Positions 1-9,340 of a stretch of DNA of 64,000 nt are shown in pieces; position 1 is the first letter of the stretch, and each line of letters starts with the position of its first letter. The position numbers and the translations under genes are program-made. The notes beneath the pieces were generated by a model. The model did not search any database. It saw only the letters and a program-made list of their open reading frames with translations, and was not told the origin of the DNA. The stretch comes from Elephas maximus indicus. Its lineage: Eukaryota > Chordata > Mammalia > Proboscidea > Elephantidae. The stretch is from the NCBI RefSeq assembly GCF_024166365.1, contig NC_064839.1, forward strand, positions 15,548,878 to 15,612,877, in the 5' to 3' direction.

Positions 1-170
1 TGTTCAAAGTACTCTGCTAGGGACGCCTAGCTGGGAACAGAAGGGTCCTGCCCTGACGTTCTAGAGGGGGAGAAGACGATGAACAAGTATATAGCTTATC
101 AGGAGATAAGGGCTGCAAAAAGTGGCATAGGTTAGAGAAGGCCTCTGAGGAGGTGGCACTGGACCCTAAG
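1..170. repeat. Possible ancient interspersed repeat fragment
   Basis: The text around 'gttctagagggggagaag' and 'ggcctctgaggaggtggca' resembles an old mammalian interspersed repeat often seen near genes. I cannot name the family with certainty. If the exon call at 640-656 is right, this stretch lies in intron 1 of that leftward gene. Confidence 0.3.
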
Positions 171-639
171 GGATGTGGGGAAGTGCCCCGCTGAGGAAAA
201 GGGATTCCAAGTCCACCTCAAAAACCGTCTCCCTGGGAAGCACCCGAGTCCCTGGCGCCCTCGCAACGCCGCCGTCCCAACTGAGAGCCGTGGCGGTGAA
301 CGCGCGTGTCGATCCCAGGACCCCACCTCAGCCGTACACAGTGGGGATGCCACACACGGGGGGGCCTGAGCGCCAGGCGGCCCCCTAAAATGAGTCCGGA
401 GCGGGGCTGGAGGGGGGTGGTGCAAGAGCCAGCATGGACCACTGACTCGGAGCCGGAATCCGAAGACCCCGGGTTGGGAGACTGGAACCGCGGGAGGAAG
501 CCAGCTGCCCGCGGCCACACAGCGAGCCCGGCCGGGGAGCGGGCCGGAGGCGGGGACTCTCACCCACGGCTCAGCCGGGAAGACCGAGGCCCCCTCTCCG
601 CGCCCACCGGCAAGAGCGAGGGAGAAAAGCAGCACTCAC

Positions 640-656
640 CCTGCGGCCGCCGCCAT
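640..656 (-). CDS. Partial first coding exon of an unidentified gene running leftward
   Basis: On the minus strand an ATG at 656-654 is followed by GCG GCG GCC GCA GG and then 'gtgagtg' starting at 639, a near-consensus U2 splice donor. The start context has G at -3 and G at +4, a good Kozak match. Read straight on, the frame meets TGA at 638-636, so it makes sense only if spliced at 640/639. The exon would encode Met-Ala-Ala-Ala-Ala plus two bases of the next codon (Gly or Arg), a phase-2 junction. Alanine-rich N termini of this kind are common for first exons in CpG islands. The 5' UTR would extend rightward from 657 towards the E-box. The next exon lies outside the window, so the product cannot be named. 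The evidence is the start, donor and promoter context only; no protein homology is possible with so few codons. Confidence 0.55.
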
Positions 657-674
657 GTCGACCCGACAAGAGTG

Positions 675-696
675 TCACGTGAAGTGCTGCGTCAGC
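675..696 (-). promoter_or_regulatory. Palindromic E-box and adjacent MARE/CRE-like site
   Basis: The 8-bp palindrome 'tcacgtga' (675-682) is 19 bp upstream of the proposed ATG. It fits the core bound by USF, MYC/MAX and MiT/TFE factors. Next to it, 'tgctgcgtcagc' (685-696) resembles a small-Maf/CREB-type site with one base missing from the centre. Because the sites lie so close to the start codon, they would be near or just downstream of the transcription start. A second CACGTG lies at 889-894. Factor binding is inferred from motif only. Confidence 0.45.
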
Positions 697-735
697 TGAG
701 ACCAGCCAGGTCTCCACTCCGGAGCGGCGGCCTGA

Positions 736-881
736 GGGGCGGGGCGGGGCTGGGGCGGGGCTGGGGCGGGGCTGGGCGGGGCTGGGCGGGCCTGGGGCGG
801 GGCCGGGGGCGGGGCCGGAAGCCCCTGCCCTCTGCGGGCGGCTCCCCAGGACAGGGGGGCGGGGCCACGGGGGCGGGGCCG
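736..881. promoter_or_regulatory. Tandem GC boxes (Sp1/KLF-type sites)
   Basis: Units of 'ggggcggggct' repeat about seven times from 736 to 818, and two further GC boxes lie at 853-881. Each unit contains GGGCGG, the Sp/KLF binding core. The array lies just upstream of the minus-strand exon. It is also a short tandem repeat, so copy number may vary between alleles. Strand asymmetry (G-runs on plus) would also permit G-quadruplexes. Confidence 0.6.
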
Positions 882-1450
882 GGAGCCACACGTGGGCCTG
901 CGCCAGCAGGAGAGGGACGGAACCAAGGTGGAGGCGACATCCCAAGAAGTCGTAGGATGGGAGGGAGTGTCCCGAGGCAGTGTATCCCTGGATTCTAGCT
1001 CTGCTCCAACCCGGTGTCCCAACCCGCCCGGCCAGGAGGGAAGGACACGTAGGCGGGGTGGTGAGGGGTGGCCTCTGACCCAGTCTAGGGTCGGGACAGA
1101 GGTTATAGCTGTTGTTTAAGAGGGGAAACGGCTTGCGCAAAGATCGGGGCGATTGGAGGAACCTAAACGAAGGAGAGGAGGTGTGAGGAGTGAGAGGTGC
1201 GGACTCAGGGCAAAGGCCAGATCCTGTAGGGCGTTGAGTCTGTGGCAGGATCTTTTTCAAGCGCCCTCAGCTGCAGGGTGGAGAAGGGCCCGGAGGAAGG
1301 GAGACCAGTGAGGAGGGCTGGGGAGAAGTGAGCACAGAGGAGAGGAGATCAGGAGGGAGAATCTGGAGAGCCTTCCTCTCTGTCCCGCTGGGCACTGGTT
1401 GTAGGTGCTGGGTCTTCCAGAGATGTCTTTGTGGGCGTGGCCCTTCCTGA

Positions 1451-1606
1451 AGTCCTGGTGGCACAGTGGTTAAGAGCTCAGCTGCTAACCGAAAAAGGTT
1501 GACAGTTCAAATCCACCAGCCGCTCCTTGGAAACCCTATGGGGCAGTTCTACTCTGTCCTATAGGGTTGCTATCAGTTGGAATCAACTCGACTACAACAG
1601 GTTTTC
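1451..1606 (+). mobile_element. AfroSINE-type SINE, short form
   Basis: A tRNA-derived head (A-box-like 'tggcacagtggttaagagc', B-box-like 'acagttcaaatccacc') is followed by the body 'ccctatggggcagttctac' and the tail 'aatcaactcgactacaac'. It is close to full length and moderately diverged from the other copies here. Confidence 0.9.
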
Positions 1607-2589
1607 TTGCGTCTTTGTTGAGACAAGGATGTGGGTTTCCATGGTTGGACTGAGGGCCACCAGAAGCAGCTGTTATTTGTCCCCACAATGCCAGGAAGAG
1701 AGCAGGCCCCCAAAATAGGAGGAGGAATCAAGCCAGACCATAAGCAAGGGGGGAGACGGGCACATGATCTGTCAGGTGGGGGCTAATGGTGCCCACCTTG
1801 CAGAGCTGCTGTAGGATTTCACCAGCAAATGTTGGTGGGGGCACCTTTAACCTGAGGCACAGCTACAGAGGTCAAAGCCATTGGGGGTAAGGTGACACCT
1901 CCAGGCAGCCCTTCCCACCTCCCTGGCCCAGCTGAGGCTGAGGAGAGTTGATAGAAGAGGAGACCCCCATTCTTCCTCCCCTTCCCACTACACCCGCAGA
2001 CTGCTCTGACCTTCAGCCAAGGCATGCCCAGGAGGAGATCTGCAGTCCTTCGAGGTCCCTGTGACTCCCCACCCTTGCCCCAGGGGCAGGACCCCAGAAA
2101 GGGCCTATCTGTTCTCTTGCCAGTTCCTGGGGAGGACAGCAGAGGCACAAGGTCCCCCTGAGGCATGCAGTCCCCACACCCACTGCCTGGCCGAGGGCCT
2201 CCAAGAACTTGGACCTGATTCAGCAATAGCTTCCCCTTCAGCTGAAGAGATTCTACTCCTGGATAAGGGAGCCTTTTTAAACATAATGAAGGGTGAGCAG
2301 AATGAGTTTCCTTCTCCTTTGTAAAAGAGGGATAACCTGCCCCCGAGCTAATCACAGCTCCCCCTTCTTTTGACATAAACTATGGCAAGATTAAGCCAAC
2401 TGCTAGCCCTGAGTGTTTATTAATATGAGAAAGAATTATCCTAAACATTCACAAAATAACAGGGGGAGGGCACCCACCAACTGGGTGGAGTGCCCTTGTT
2501 TGTGGGCAATCGTAGGGAGGCCCTGCCCACGGCTCCTGCCCATGTAGGGCTGCCCCACCCCCAACTCCTTGCCCCCACCCCTTACCCCG

Positions 2590-2725
2590 CCATCAGAGGT
2601 TCTGGCAGAGCTGCCCCCACCCCATCAGAGACTCTGGCAGAATTATCCCCCCCTCTGCCGGAACTGCCCTCACCCCGACCCCTCATCTCTCCTCATCAGA
2701 AACTCTGGCAGGGGCTCCAGGAGAG
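2590..2725. repeat. Degenerate minisatellite with unit of about 32-35 bp
   Basis: The phrase 'catcagag..tctggcag' starts at 2591 and 2623, and a related 'catcagaaactctggcag' at 2694, separated by C-rich text. The spacing is 32 bp and then 71 bp (about two units), so a middle copy is degraded. Confidence 0.5.
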
Positions 2726-4364
2726 GTGGCCAGGGTGTGGGAGAAGATTCCTAGTTACTCAGCCAGGGCAGACCCTGGACACTGCTGGGAGCTGGGAGGC
2801 AACTAGGGAAAGACTGATTTTAGAAAGTCAGAGTGGAGTGTGTGAATTAGCCAGAGGAGAGAGCACCAGGCAGCACACTCAGGCCGCATGCAGCATCCCC
2901 TCTAAGGTCACAGTTTCCCCTCCTCACGACTACAGGTGGCTGGGAGGTGTCTATGCGCAACCAGGCTCGTGACTCCAGCAGCACCCTGTCCCAGCCAGAG
3001 GCCTGCCAAAGAAACCCATGTCCTCAGGATCCACTGACTCTGTTTAGTGCCAACTTTGGGTGTACCGCCAGGTCCCCTGTTCTGTCCACCCCCCTTAATC
3101 TACCACACCCTGGCAGCTCCATGGACATTGCTGACAGCTGGTAGATTCAAAGTTGGTGACCAACCAGACTCAGCCCCATAAGCCACCCTTGGGACCATGC
3201 AGGGATGTCCCTGTCGTCTTCTGCTGCATACTGAGAACAACGGTCTATGGGAAGGCCCCATGGGACCACACTGGAAGTGGCCTGGATGCTGAGTTCCCTC
3301 TGTCCCCAGCCACTAAGTGGTACCAGCCTGAGACTGGCCACCCTGTAGGAGGTAGGGGTCCCAGACCCTATTCTGGAGGATCTCAGGTCTGGGGTGCAGA
3401 GGAGATGACCTCAGTGCTGCTCCTGAGAAGCCCCCATCTGGGAGGGTCTCAGGATGGGGCTGTATGCTGGCATTTCCTCCTTGGGGTATTGGGGAGTCAC
3501 TGAGGGATTCTGAGCAGGAAAGCAGTGGGGTCCAAGCCCACCACTCCAGCAGGAGCTCAGGAGGGTTGGAGGAGAAGACTGGGAAGAGCCCAGGGCTGGG
3601 CCCTGTACCAACCGTGTGGGGGCACCAGGCACAGATGGTAAAATCCCACCCAGGGTGTCATTTGGGTTTTTGTTTGCTTTTGCTCAGAGCCAGGGACCGG
3701 GCTCAGAAAAGCTGCACCAACTAGACTAACAGAAAGAATATAGAGATATGTGTGGGTTGAGGTGGCGGCTGGGGGTGGCATGTTCCCACCTGACCTCTTC
3801 CCAAGGGGAGAAAGACAAGCATGATGGAAAGGCAATGCCCATGCAGCTCTCTCTCCATCACGGTTCTGGCAGATCCAGCCTTTGGCCTTTGCAGAGGCAG
3901 CAGCAGTGGTAGCTACAGTTCCCCCTCTGAGGCCAGCGTAGCCTGCTCCCTCCTCCGGGGCTCACCGCAACTGTCACGCCATCCATCATTCCCCAGAGGA
4001 ATCCCAATTCCCGGCGAGCTCCTCCTGCCCTTCCTCCCCGAGCCCGTGTGCCTGGGCATCCTTCCTGCTGCAGAAAAGAGGGGGCAGCAGCTGCGGGGCC
4101 TTCCTAGGAAGCCCCCGTCACTGCCTCAGATGAAGTGGTCCCTGCTGAGTGCTTCGCCAGGGTCTACGAGGCAATTCGAGATGAGAAATGGAACGGCGGC
4201 TTCCAAAAGGCAGATCATTCCAACAGCACCTTAAAAACATGGAAGGAAACAAGCTCTTTGTGTGTGTGTGAGAATGGGGAATATATTGTTTTTCACTGTT
4301 TGGAAGACTGTTTTCCCGTCTTGAAATCACAAGCTGTTTTCTTCCGGAGAGACGTATAAATACA

Positions 4365-4640
4365 TCCAGTTATTGACGTTCAGTACAGGAAATAAAGTTC
4401 TGAGATGGTTTTCTTTAGTGCACTCAGAGTGGCCTGGCCAGGCTGGGCAGGTGATAATTACTTTTATTTCTGACTGGTCAGATCAGTGCACAGTTGCTGG
4501 TATCTCCCCTTTTATTGCTTTCACCTTTATTACATTCCCTTGTTGTGCTGGGCTATTCGTTGATGTAACTTTATTACCACATTTCAAGGTCTTGATAAAA
4601 AAGGATGAAATTCTTAATTTCAAAACTAGGAGTGCAAGTC
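4365..4640. other. Candidate conserved non-coding element (AT-rich, unique)
   Basis: This AT-rich island in GC-rich surroundings has no recognised repeat and carries homeobox-type cores such as 'gataattac' and several 'ttatt' blocks. That composition is typical of developmental enhancers, but conservation cannot be judged from one sequence. Confidence 0.2.
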
Positions 4641-5362
4641 CCAGAGCAGGGTTCTGTTGCTCGTGTCCTGGAGGGAAATCTCCCTGGGAGTGGACGTACC
4701 CCCTGCCTGGCTCCAGTTCCCTGAGCGTATCTGACTGCACTGGGGGTCTCTGCTGACTGCCCCTCTCAGGGACTCCTTCAGGGTAGCATTTTCAGAAGAA
4801 CACTTTCAGCCCTTCATGAAATCACCCGCAGGCTGCATCCCCAACAGCCACCTATCCTGCCCACACCACCGTCACAACTGGGGTCACGTTTAGCTCCTCT
4901 CTCCTTCTGCTGAAGTCTCTCCTGAACTTACCCTGTCCTATCCCCATCTGTTCTTCCTCCTCAGTGCCTTGTCTACCCCCGCCTCTCCCTCCACCTTCAC
5001 CTGTGTGACTCCCTAGGCCCCGTGGCCACCTGCCTGTCTGCAGCCTCTGCCCATTCTGAGTTCCCATGTTCGTTAGGGTTCTTTGTGACAAACAGCCCCT
5101 GAGTCTGCCCACCTCAAGCAGAAGAGGGATGTGTTGGAAGGATGTCAGGTGGTACATTTGAAAGAGAGGCACGCTCAGAAAACAGGTAGGAGCCAGGGAG
5201 GCTGGTGGCCAAGCGTACTGCCAGGCCACACCCTAGGAAATGTGGCAGCTGACACTGCTGCCCAGATCCCTTGCCACCACCTCTGCCCCGGGCATAACCT
5301 TGGACAGGTATAGCATCTTGGCTTCACTCCCTGAATAGCCAAAGTCCTTGCAGGCAGTATCA

Positions 5363-5478
5363 GCCGGTGGCAAACCCAAGTCACATGTCTGCACCCTGGC
5401 TATCTTGTCCCCTTTGGTTTGCCAGTGGCAAACCCAAGTCACGTGTCTGCACCCTGGCTATCTTGTCCCCTTTGGTTT
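5363..5478. repeat. 58-bp tandem duplication
   Basis: Two adjacent 58-bp copies (5363-5420 and 5421-5478) differ at about two positions. One change turns 'cacatg' into 'cacgtg', making an E-box in the second copy. The low divergence implies a recent duplication. Confidence 0.85.
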
Positions 5479-5488
5479 CTGCAAACCA

Positions 5489-5699
5489 AGAAAACCAGTT
5501 GTTGTCGAGTTGATCCCAACTCATGGCAACCCCAAGTGTGTCAGAGAGTAGAACTGTGCTCCATAGGGTTTTCAATGGCTACAATCTCTCAGCAGTAGAT
5601 TGCCAGGCCTTTCTTCCAAAAGGCCTCTGGGTGGATTCGAACCACCGACTTTTTGGTTAGTAGCCAAGCACTTAAACATTTGTACTACCCAGGCACTCC
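5489..5699 (-). mobile_element. AfroSINE-type SINE, long form
   Basis: In reverse orientation, the tail 'gttgtcgagttgatccc' comes first and the tRNA-like head ('gggtggattcgaaccaccg' and 'ttggttagtagccaagc') lies at the right. The body is about 50 bp longer than in the short form and includes the segment around 'agattgccaggcctttctt'. It shares this body with 19907-20107, 42861-43049, 49038-49404 and 55631-55838. Confidence 0.85.
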
Positions 5700-6117
5700 T
5701 GCAGGGGGTAGGATATTTGGAACCTCACCAAGTCCCTTTCCCAAAGTGGGAGGGAGGTTAAGACTCTGGTAGACTTAGGCAAAGCCCTATGACATACAGT
5801 TATGGATCAGCTTGGGTACCAGCAAACCTCCCCCCACCCACCCACATATACACAATAAATCCTTAAAAAGTTTAGCCTGGGTGAACTAATCCTATTGCAA
5901 CTCAAAATCTAGGATGCAGCTATTTTCAGTTCAGCATGTAAGTAAATTATATGGGTTGGCATCATTTTCTTTTCAGTTAGCAAGGGGTGGATACATAATT
6001 TTCACCTCTTTGGCTCTAAAGGTCTTACCAGGCCCTGTTGCCATGTCATTTTGCCAAATAAATATCTCCTAGCACCAAATGCCCCATTAGAAATCGTGTG
6101 ATGGGGAAAGAAGTGCA

Positions 6118-6240
6118 TGGACTTCAAAGGCAGAAAGAACCCTGGGATTAAGTCCTGGAGCGTGACCTCGGGCAAGTGCCCCACATCTCTGAGCCTCACT
6201 TTCCCCATTTGGAGATGGAGACAACAAGATGTTCTTTGCC
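6118..6240 (+). mobile_element. MIR SINE fragment
   Basis: The core phrases 'gtgacctcgggcaagtgcc' and 'ctctgagcctcactttccc' match the mammalian-wide MIR consensus in forward orientation. Confidence 0.75.
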
Positions 6241-6383
6241 TTGATTCCATCCGACAAGGGTCATTTGAGGTCTTGAACCTCAGGCCCTTGGGAGGCAGTT
6301 TAACACCACAGAATGTGGCAGTGGCCACTTTCATTGTTATGATACTTATTGTGCATGGAGTTAGGAATGTGGACATTGGAAGC

Positions 6384-6530
6384 TAGGTCCAATTCTGGCT
6401 TTGCTATTTACTTGCTGTGTAGCATTGAGAAAATCATCCAACCTCTCTGAGCCTCAGCTTCCTCATTGGTAAAATGGATTGTTGTGGTCCCAGCTTGGAG
6501 ATTGTTGAGGAGATTAAATGGGATAGTCCT
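6384..6530 (+). mobile_element. MIR SINE fragment
   Basis: 'ctgtgtagcattgagaaaatc', 'ctctgagcctcagcttcct' and 'gaggagattaaatgggatag' follow the MIR consensus order. It is an independent copy, 140 bp from the previous MIR. Confidence 0.8.
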
Positions 6531-7105
6531 GTGGGACAGTCAGTGCAGCTCCTGACTCATGACAACAACCCTGCTTATTACGGAGGTCTTGTGCAAAGTG
6601 AGGACAGCAGGAGAAGACTACTGGACTCCAGCACCTTTATCCCCAAGGTGAAGGTGGGTGAGATGCCCTCCGAGCTCACTCTCAGACTTGCCTGGTTACA
6701 GGGCGACTTTGGCACAAAGGAGGGAAGTTCATAACCCCAAACCAAGGTGGTCTGTGCTCACCACCTTCAAGGGGACTGACTCGGTATTGGGGCTGCCTGA
6801 CCAGTTGGCGCCAGCCCTGGGCTCCCTGCACATGAGCTGGCATTCCAGTCAAACATAGAGATGCTAAAGAGTTGCTGGAGAACAAGAGTGAGTGGCAGAG
6901 GCTGCAGAGAAGGGGTCCTGGCTGCACCGAGGGCCTCTGGCCCAGCCTGGGGCTTCAGCCTGCATATAAGGAAGAGGGTCTACAGGGTTTGTAAGAGCAG
7001 TTAGGGACGTATACAGATTGTAAAAATGGCCAGAGTCTTCTCCTTGAGCATCCACACCCTTACACTGCAATGCTGCAGATCTTCCCATCCAACCCCCCTC
7101 CCCCC

Positions 7106-7258
7106 AAAAAAACAAACCCATTGCCGTCAAGTCAATTCTGACTCACAGCAATCCCATAGGACAGAGTAAAATTGCACCGTAGGGTTTCCAAGGAGCGGCT
7201 AGTGGATTTGAACTGCCGACCTTTTGGTTAGCAGCCGAGCTCTTGACCACTGCACCAG
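7106..7258 (-). mobile_element. AfroSINE-type SINE, short form, slightly truncated
   Basis: It is a reverse-strand copy starting with an A-rich tail ('aaaaaaacaaaccc') and ending within the tRNA-like head at 'ccactgcaccag'. It lacks about the first 13 bases of the usual head. Confidence 0.9.
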
Positions 7259-7467
7259 TGATGGAGTCTATTTTACCACCCCTCAAATCCAAGTTGGTGT
7301 CATGGATTGAATTGTGTCCCCCAAAAATATGTACCAACATGGCTAGGCCATGATTCCCAGTATTGTGTGGTTGTCGGACATTTTGTGATCTGATGTGGTT
7401 ATCCTGTGTTGTAGATCTTAACCTCTATGATGTTGATGAGGAAGATGAGGCAGTTATGCTAAAGAAG

Positions 7468-7625
7468 CAGAGCCCTGGTGGTGCAATGGCTAAGCGTTCA
7501 ACTGCTAACCAAAAGGTTGGCAGTTTGAATCCACCAGCTGTTCTTTGGAAACCCTATGGGGCAGTTATACTCTATCCTATAAGGCCACTACAAGTTGGAA
7601 TTGACTTGATGGCAATGGATTTTTA
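7468..7625 (+). mobile_element. AfroSINE-type SINE, short form
   Basis: The head 'agagccctggtggtgcaatgg' and body 'ccctatggggcagttatac' are present, with the tail 'ttgatggcaatggat'. Its tail was the target of the L1 insertion that follows, so this SINE is older than that L1. Confidence 0.9.
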
Positions 7626-8301
7626 TTTATTTATTGTGCTGTAAATGAAAGCTTACAAATCAATCAGTCTCTCATACAAAAAGTTATACACACCTCACTA
7701 TGTACTCCTAGCTGCTCTCCCCTAATGAGACAGCACGTCCCTCCTCTCCACCCTATATTCCCCGTGTCCATTCAACCACCTCCTGTCCCCCTCTTCTGTC
7801 TCATGTCACCTCTAGACAGGAGTTGCCTACATAGTCTCATGTGTCTACTTGAGCCAAGAAGCTCACTCCTCACAAGTATCATTATCTGTCTTATAGTCCA
7901 GTCCAATCCCTGTCTGAAGAGTTGGCTTCAAGAATGGTTCCAGTCTTGGGCTAACAAAGAGCCCGGGGACCATGACCTCCAGGGTCCCTCTAGTCTCAGT
8001 CAGGCCATTAAGCCTGGTCTTTCTACAAGAATTTGAGGCCTGCATCCCACTGTTCTCCTGCTCCATCAGGAATTCTCTGTTGTGTTCTCTGTCAGGGCAG
8101 TCATCAGTGGGTAGCCAGTCACCATCTAGTTCTTCTGGTCTCAGGCCGATGGAGTCTCTGGTTTATGTGGCCCTTTTTGTCTCTTGTGCTCATCTTTACC
8201 ATATGTCTTTGGTGTTCTTCATTTTCCTTTGCGCCAGGCGAGTTGAGACCAATTGATGCATCTTAGATGGCTGCTTGCTAGCATTTCAGACCCCAGACGC
8301 T
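7626..8301 (-). mobile_element. 5'-truncated L1 3' UTR (afrotherian type)
   Basis: The minus-strand copy begins at its A-rich tail (plus strand 'tttatttattgtgctgtaaa') and ends near 'gaccccagacgct'. A 15-bp perfect target-site duplication, 'ggcaatggattttta', flanks it at 7611-7625 and 8302-8316, proving a classical L1-type insertion into the tail of the preceding SINE. No L1 coding sequence is retained; open frames across it are non-coding. Confidence 0.85.
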
Positions 8302-8317
8302 GGCAATGGATTTTTAA

Positions 8318-8478
8318 GGGGCTCTGGTGGCACAGTGATTAAGAGCTCAGCTGCTAACCAAAAGGTCAGCAGTTGGAATCCACCAGCCACTCCTTGGAAA
8401 CCCTATGGAGCAATTCTACTCTGTCCTACAGGGTCAGTGTGGGTTGCCATGGACTCGACGGCAAGAAGTTTGCTTTTA
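8318..8478 (+). mobile_element. AfroSINE-type SINE, short form
   Basis: It has a complete head ('ggctctggtggcacagtg') and body, with a variant tail 'atggactcgacggcaag'. It sits directly behind the L1 target-site duplication and in front of another SINE. Confidence 0.88.
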
Positions 8479-8635
8479 GGAGCCCTGGTGGCATAGTGGT
8501 TAAGAGCTCATCTGCTGATCAAAAGGTTGGCAGTTTGAATCCACCAGCCGCTCCTTGAAAACCCTAGGGGGCAGTTCTACTCTGTTCTATAGGGTTGCTG
8601 TGAGTCAGAATCGACCCAGTGGCCATGGGTTTGGT
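8479..8635 (+). mobile_element. AfroSINE-type SINE, short form
   Basis: The head 'ggagccctggtggcatag' through tail 'ccagtggccatgggtttgg' is full length. It is tandem with the previous copy, and the host LTR resumes immediately after it. Confidence 0.9.
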
Positions 8636-8989
8636 ATGTTAATACGGCAGGATTAGGTTGTATCTTGAGTCAATGTATTTTGAGATACAAAAAAGAGAAT
8701 CAAGCAGAGAGGAGAGGGACCTCATACCACCAAGAAGTGTCGGGGCAGAGAGTGTCCTTTGGACCCAGGGTTCCTGTGCTGAGAAGCTCCTAGACCAGAG
8801 GAAGTTGATGACAAGGACCTTCCCCCAGAACCAACAGAGAAAGAAAGCCTTCCCCTGGAGCTAGCACCCTGAATTTGGACTTCTAGTCTCCTAGGCTGTG
8901 AGAGAATAAATTTCAGTTTGCTCAAGTCATCCACTTGTGAAATTTCTATTACAGTAGCACTAGATAACTGGGACAGTCAGCCAGGTGAC

Positions 8990-9340
8990 TTCATTTGGCT
9001 AATGGGACATTAGCAAAAGCAGAGATCTTTGAAGGTGCTCACCCACTGGGGCTTGCCCTCTTGCTGTTCTTGGGAGCCATGCCACTGACACCACATGAAG
9101 ATGCCCTAGCTAGCCTGCTGGATGGTATGACACCTGGTCGACAGCCTGCCAACCAGCAGACATACAAACGAGACCAGCCTAGATTATCCAGCCCCAGCCC
9201 ACCTGACTGCTGACCACAAACACATAAATGGATCCAACAGAGAGCAGCCCAGCTGGCCCCCAGAATCATGAGCTCTATAAATGCTTGTTTTGAGCCATTA
9301 CTCTGGGTGGTTGCTTATGCAATGATTGATAACTAACACA
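8990..9340 (+). mobile_element. MaLR/MLT1-like LTR fragment
   Basis: The segment has 'gccctagctagcctgctgg', 'agattatccagccccagcc', 'gagctctataaatgcttgt' and the LTR-like end 'attgataactaacaca'. These occur in this order in old MaLR-type LTRs. The 5' part is missing or unrecognisable. Subfamily is not assigned. Confidence 0.55.

Larger units (their letters stand above)
180..910. promoter_or_regulatory. CpG island with a probable minus-strand gene promoter
   Basis: This stretch is very GC-rich and keeps many CpG dinucleotides, unlike the rest of the window. It contains tandem GC boxes, two CACGTG E-boxes, and a start codon followed by a splice donor on the minus strand. No TATA box is seen. 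Together this looks like a TATA-less CpG-island promoter of a broadly expressed gene transcribed leftward. The open frames crossing the island on both strands (for example 306-998 plus) are low-complexity consequences of GC richness and are not called as genes. A divergent transcript to the right is possible but nothing supports it directly. Confidence 0.75.
1607..5362. other. Mostly unique intergenic or intronic sequence
   Basis: No exon, RNA gene or young mobile element is recognised. The stretch holds one degenerate minisatellite (2590-2725) and an AT-rich candidate non-coding element (4365-4640). Open frames are short and overlap on both strands. Confidence 0.5.
7298..8975 (+). mobile_element. 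MaLR-like solo LTR interrupted by three SINEs and an L1
   Basis: The LTR parts are 7298-7467 and 8636-8975. The element starts 'tgtcatggattgaattgtgtc' and ends 'actagataactgggaca', and it aligns end to end with the intact copy at 13390-13931. The 3' part has the MaLR hallmark 'gtgagagaataaatttc' polyadenylation region. Flanking pentamers 'gttgg' and 'gtcag' match imperfectly. The middle is filled by SINE 7468-7625, L1 7626-8301, SINE 8318-8478 and SINE 8479-8635. No retroviral internal coding region remains. Confidence 0.8.

Noticed and set aside
306-998. 230-codon plus-strand frame across the CpG island
   Set aside because: Gly/Arg/Pro-rich translation of GC boxes with an equally long frame on the other strand; no domain and no splice logic.
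4350-4362. TATA-like 'gtataaata' as a promoter
   Set aside because: Isolated motif in AT-rich text with no start codon, exon or CpG context.
6530-6580. Possible SINE tail ('gactcatgacaacaac')
   Set aside because: Only a short resemblance; no body or head follows.
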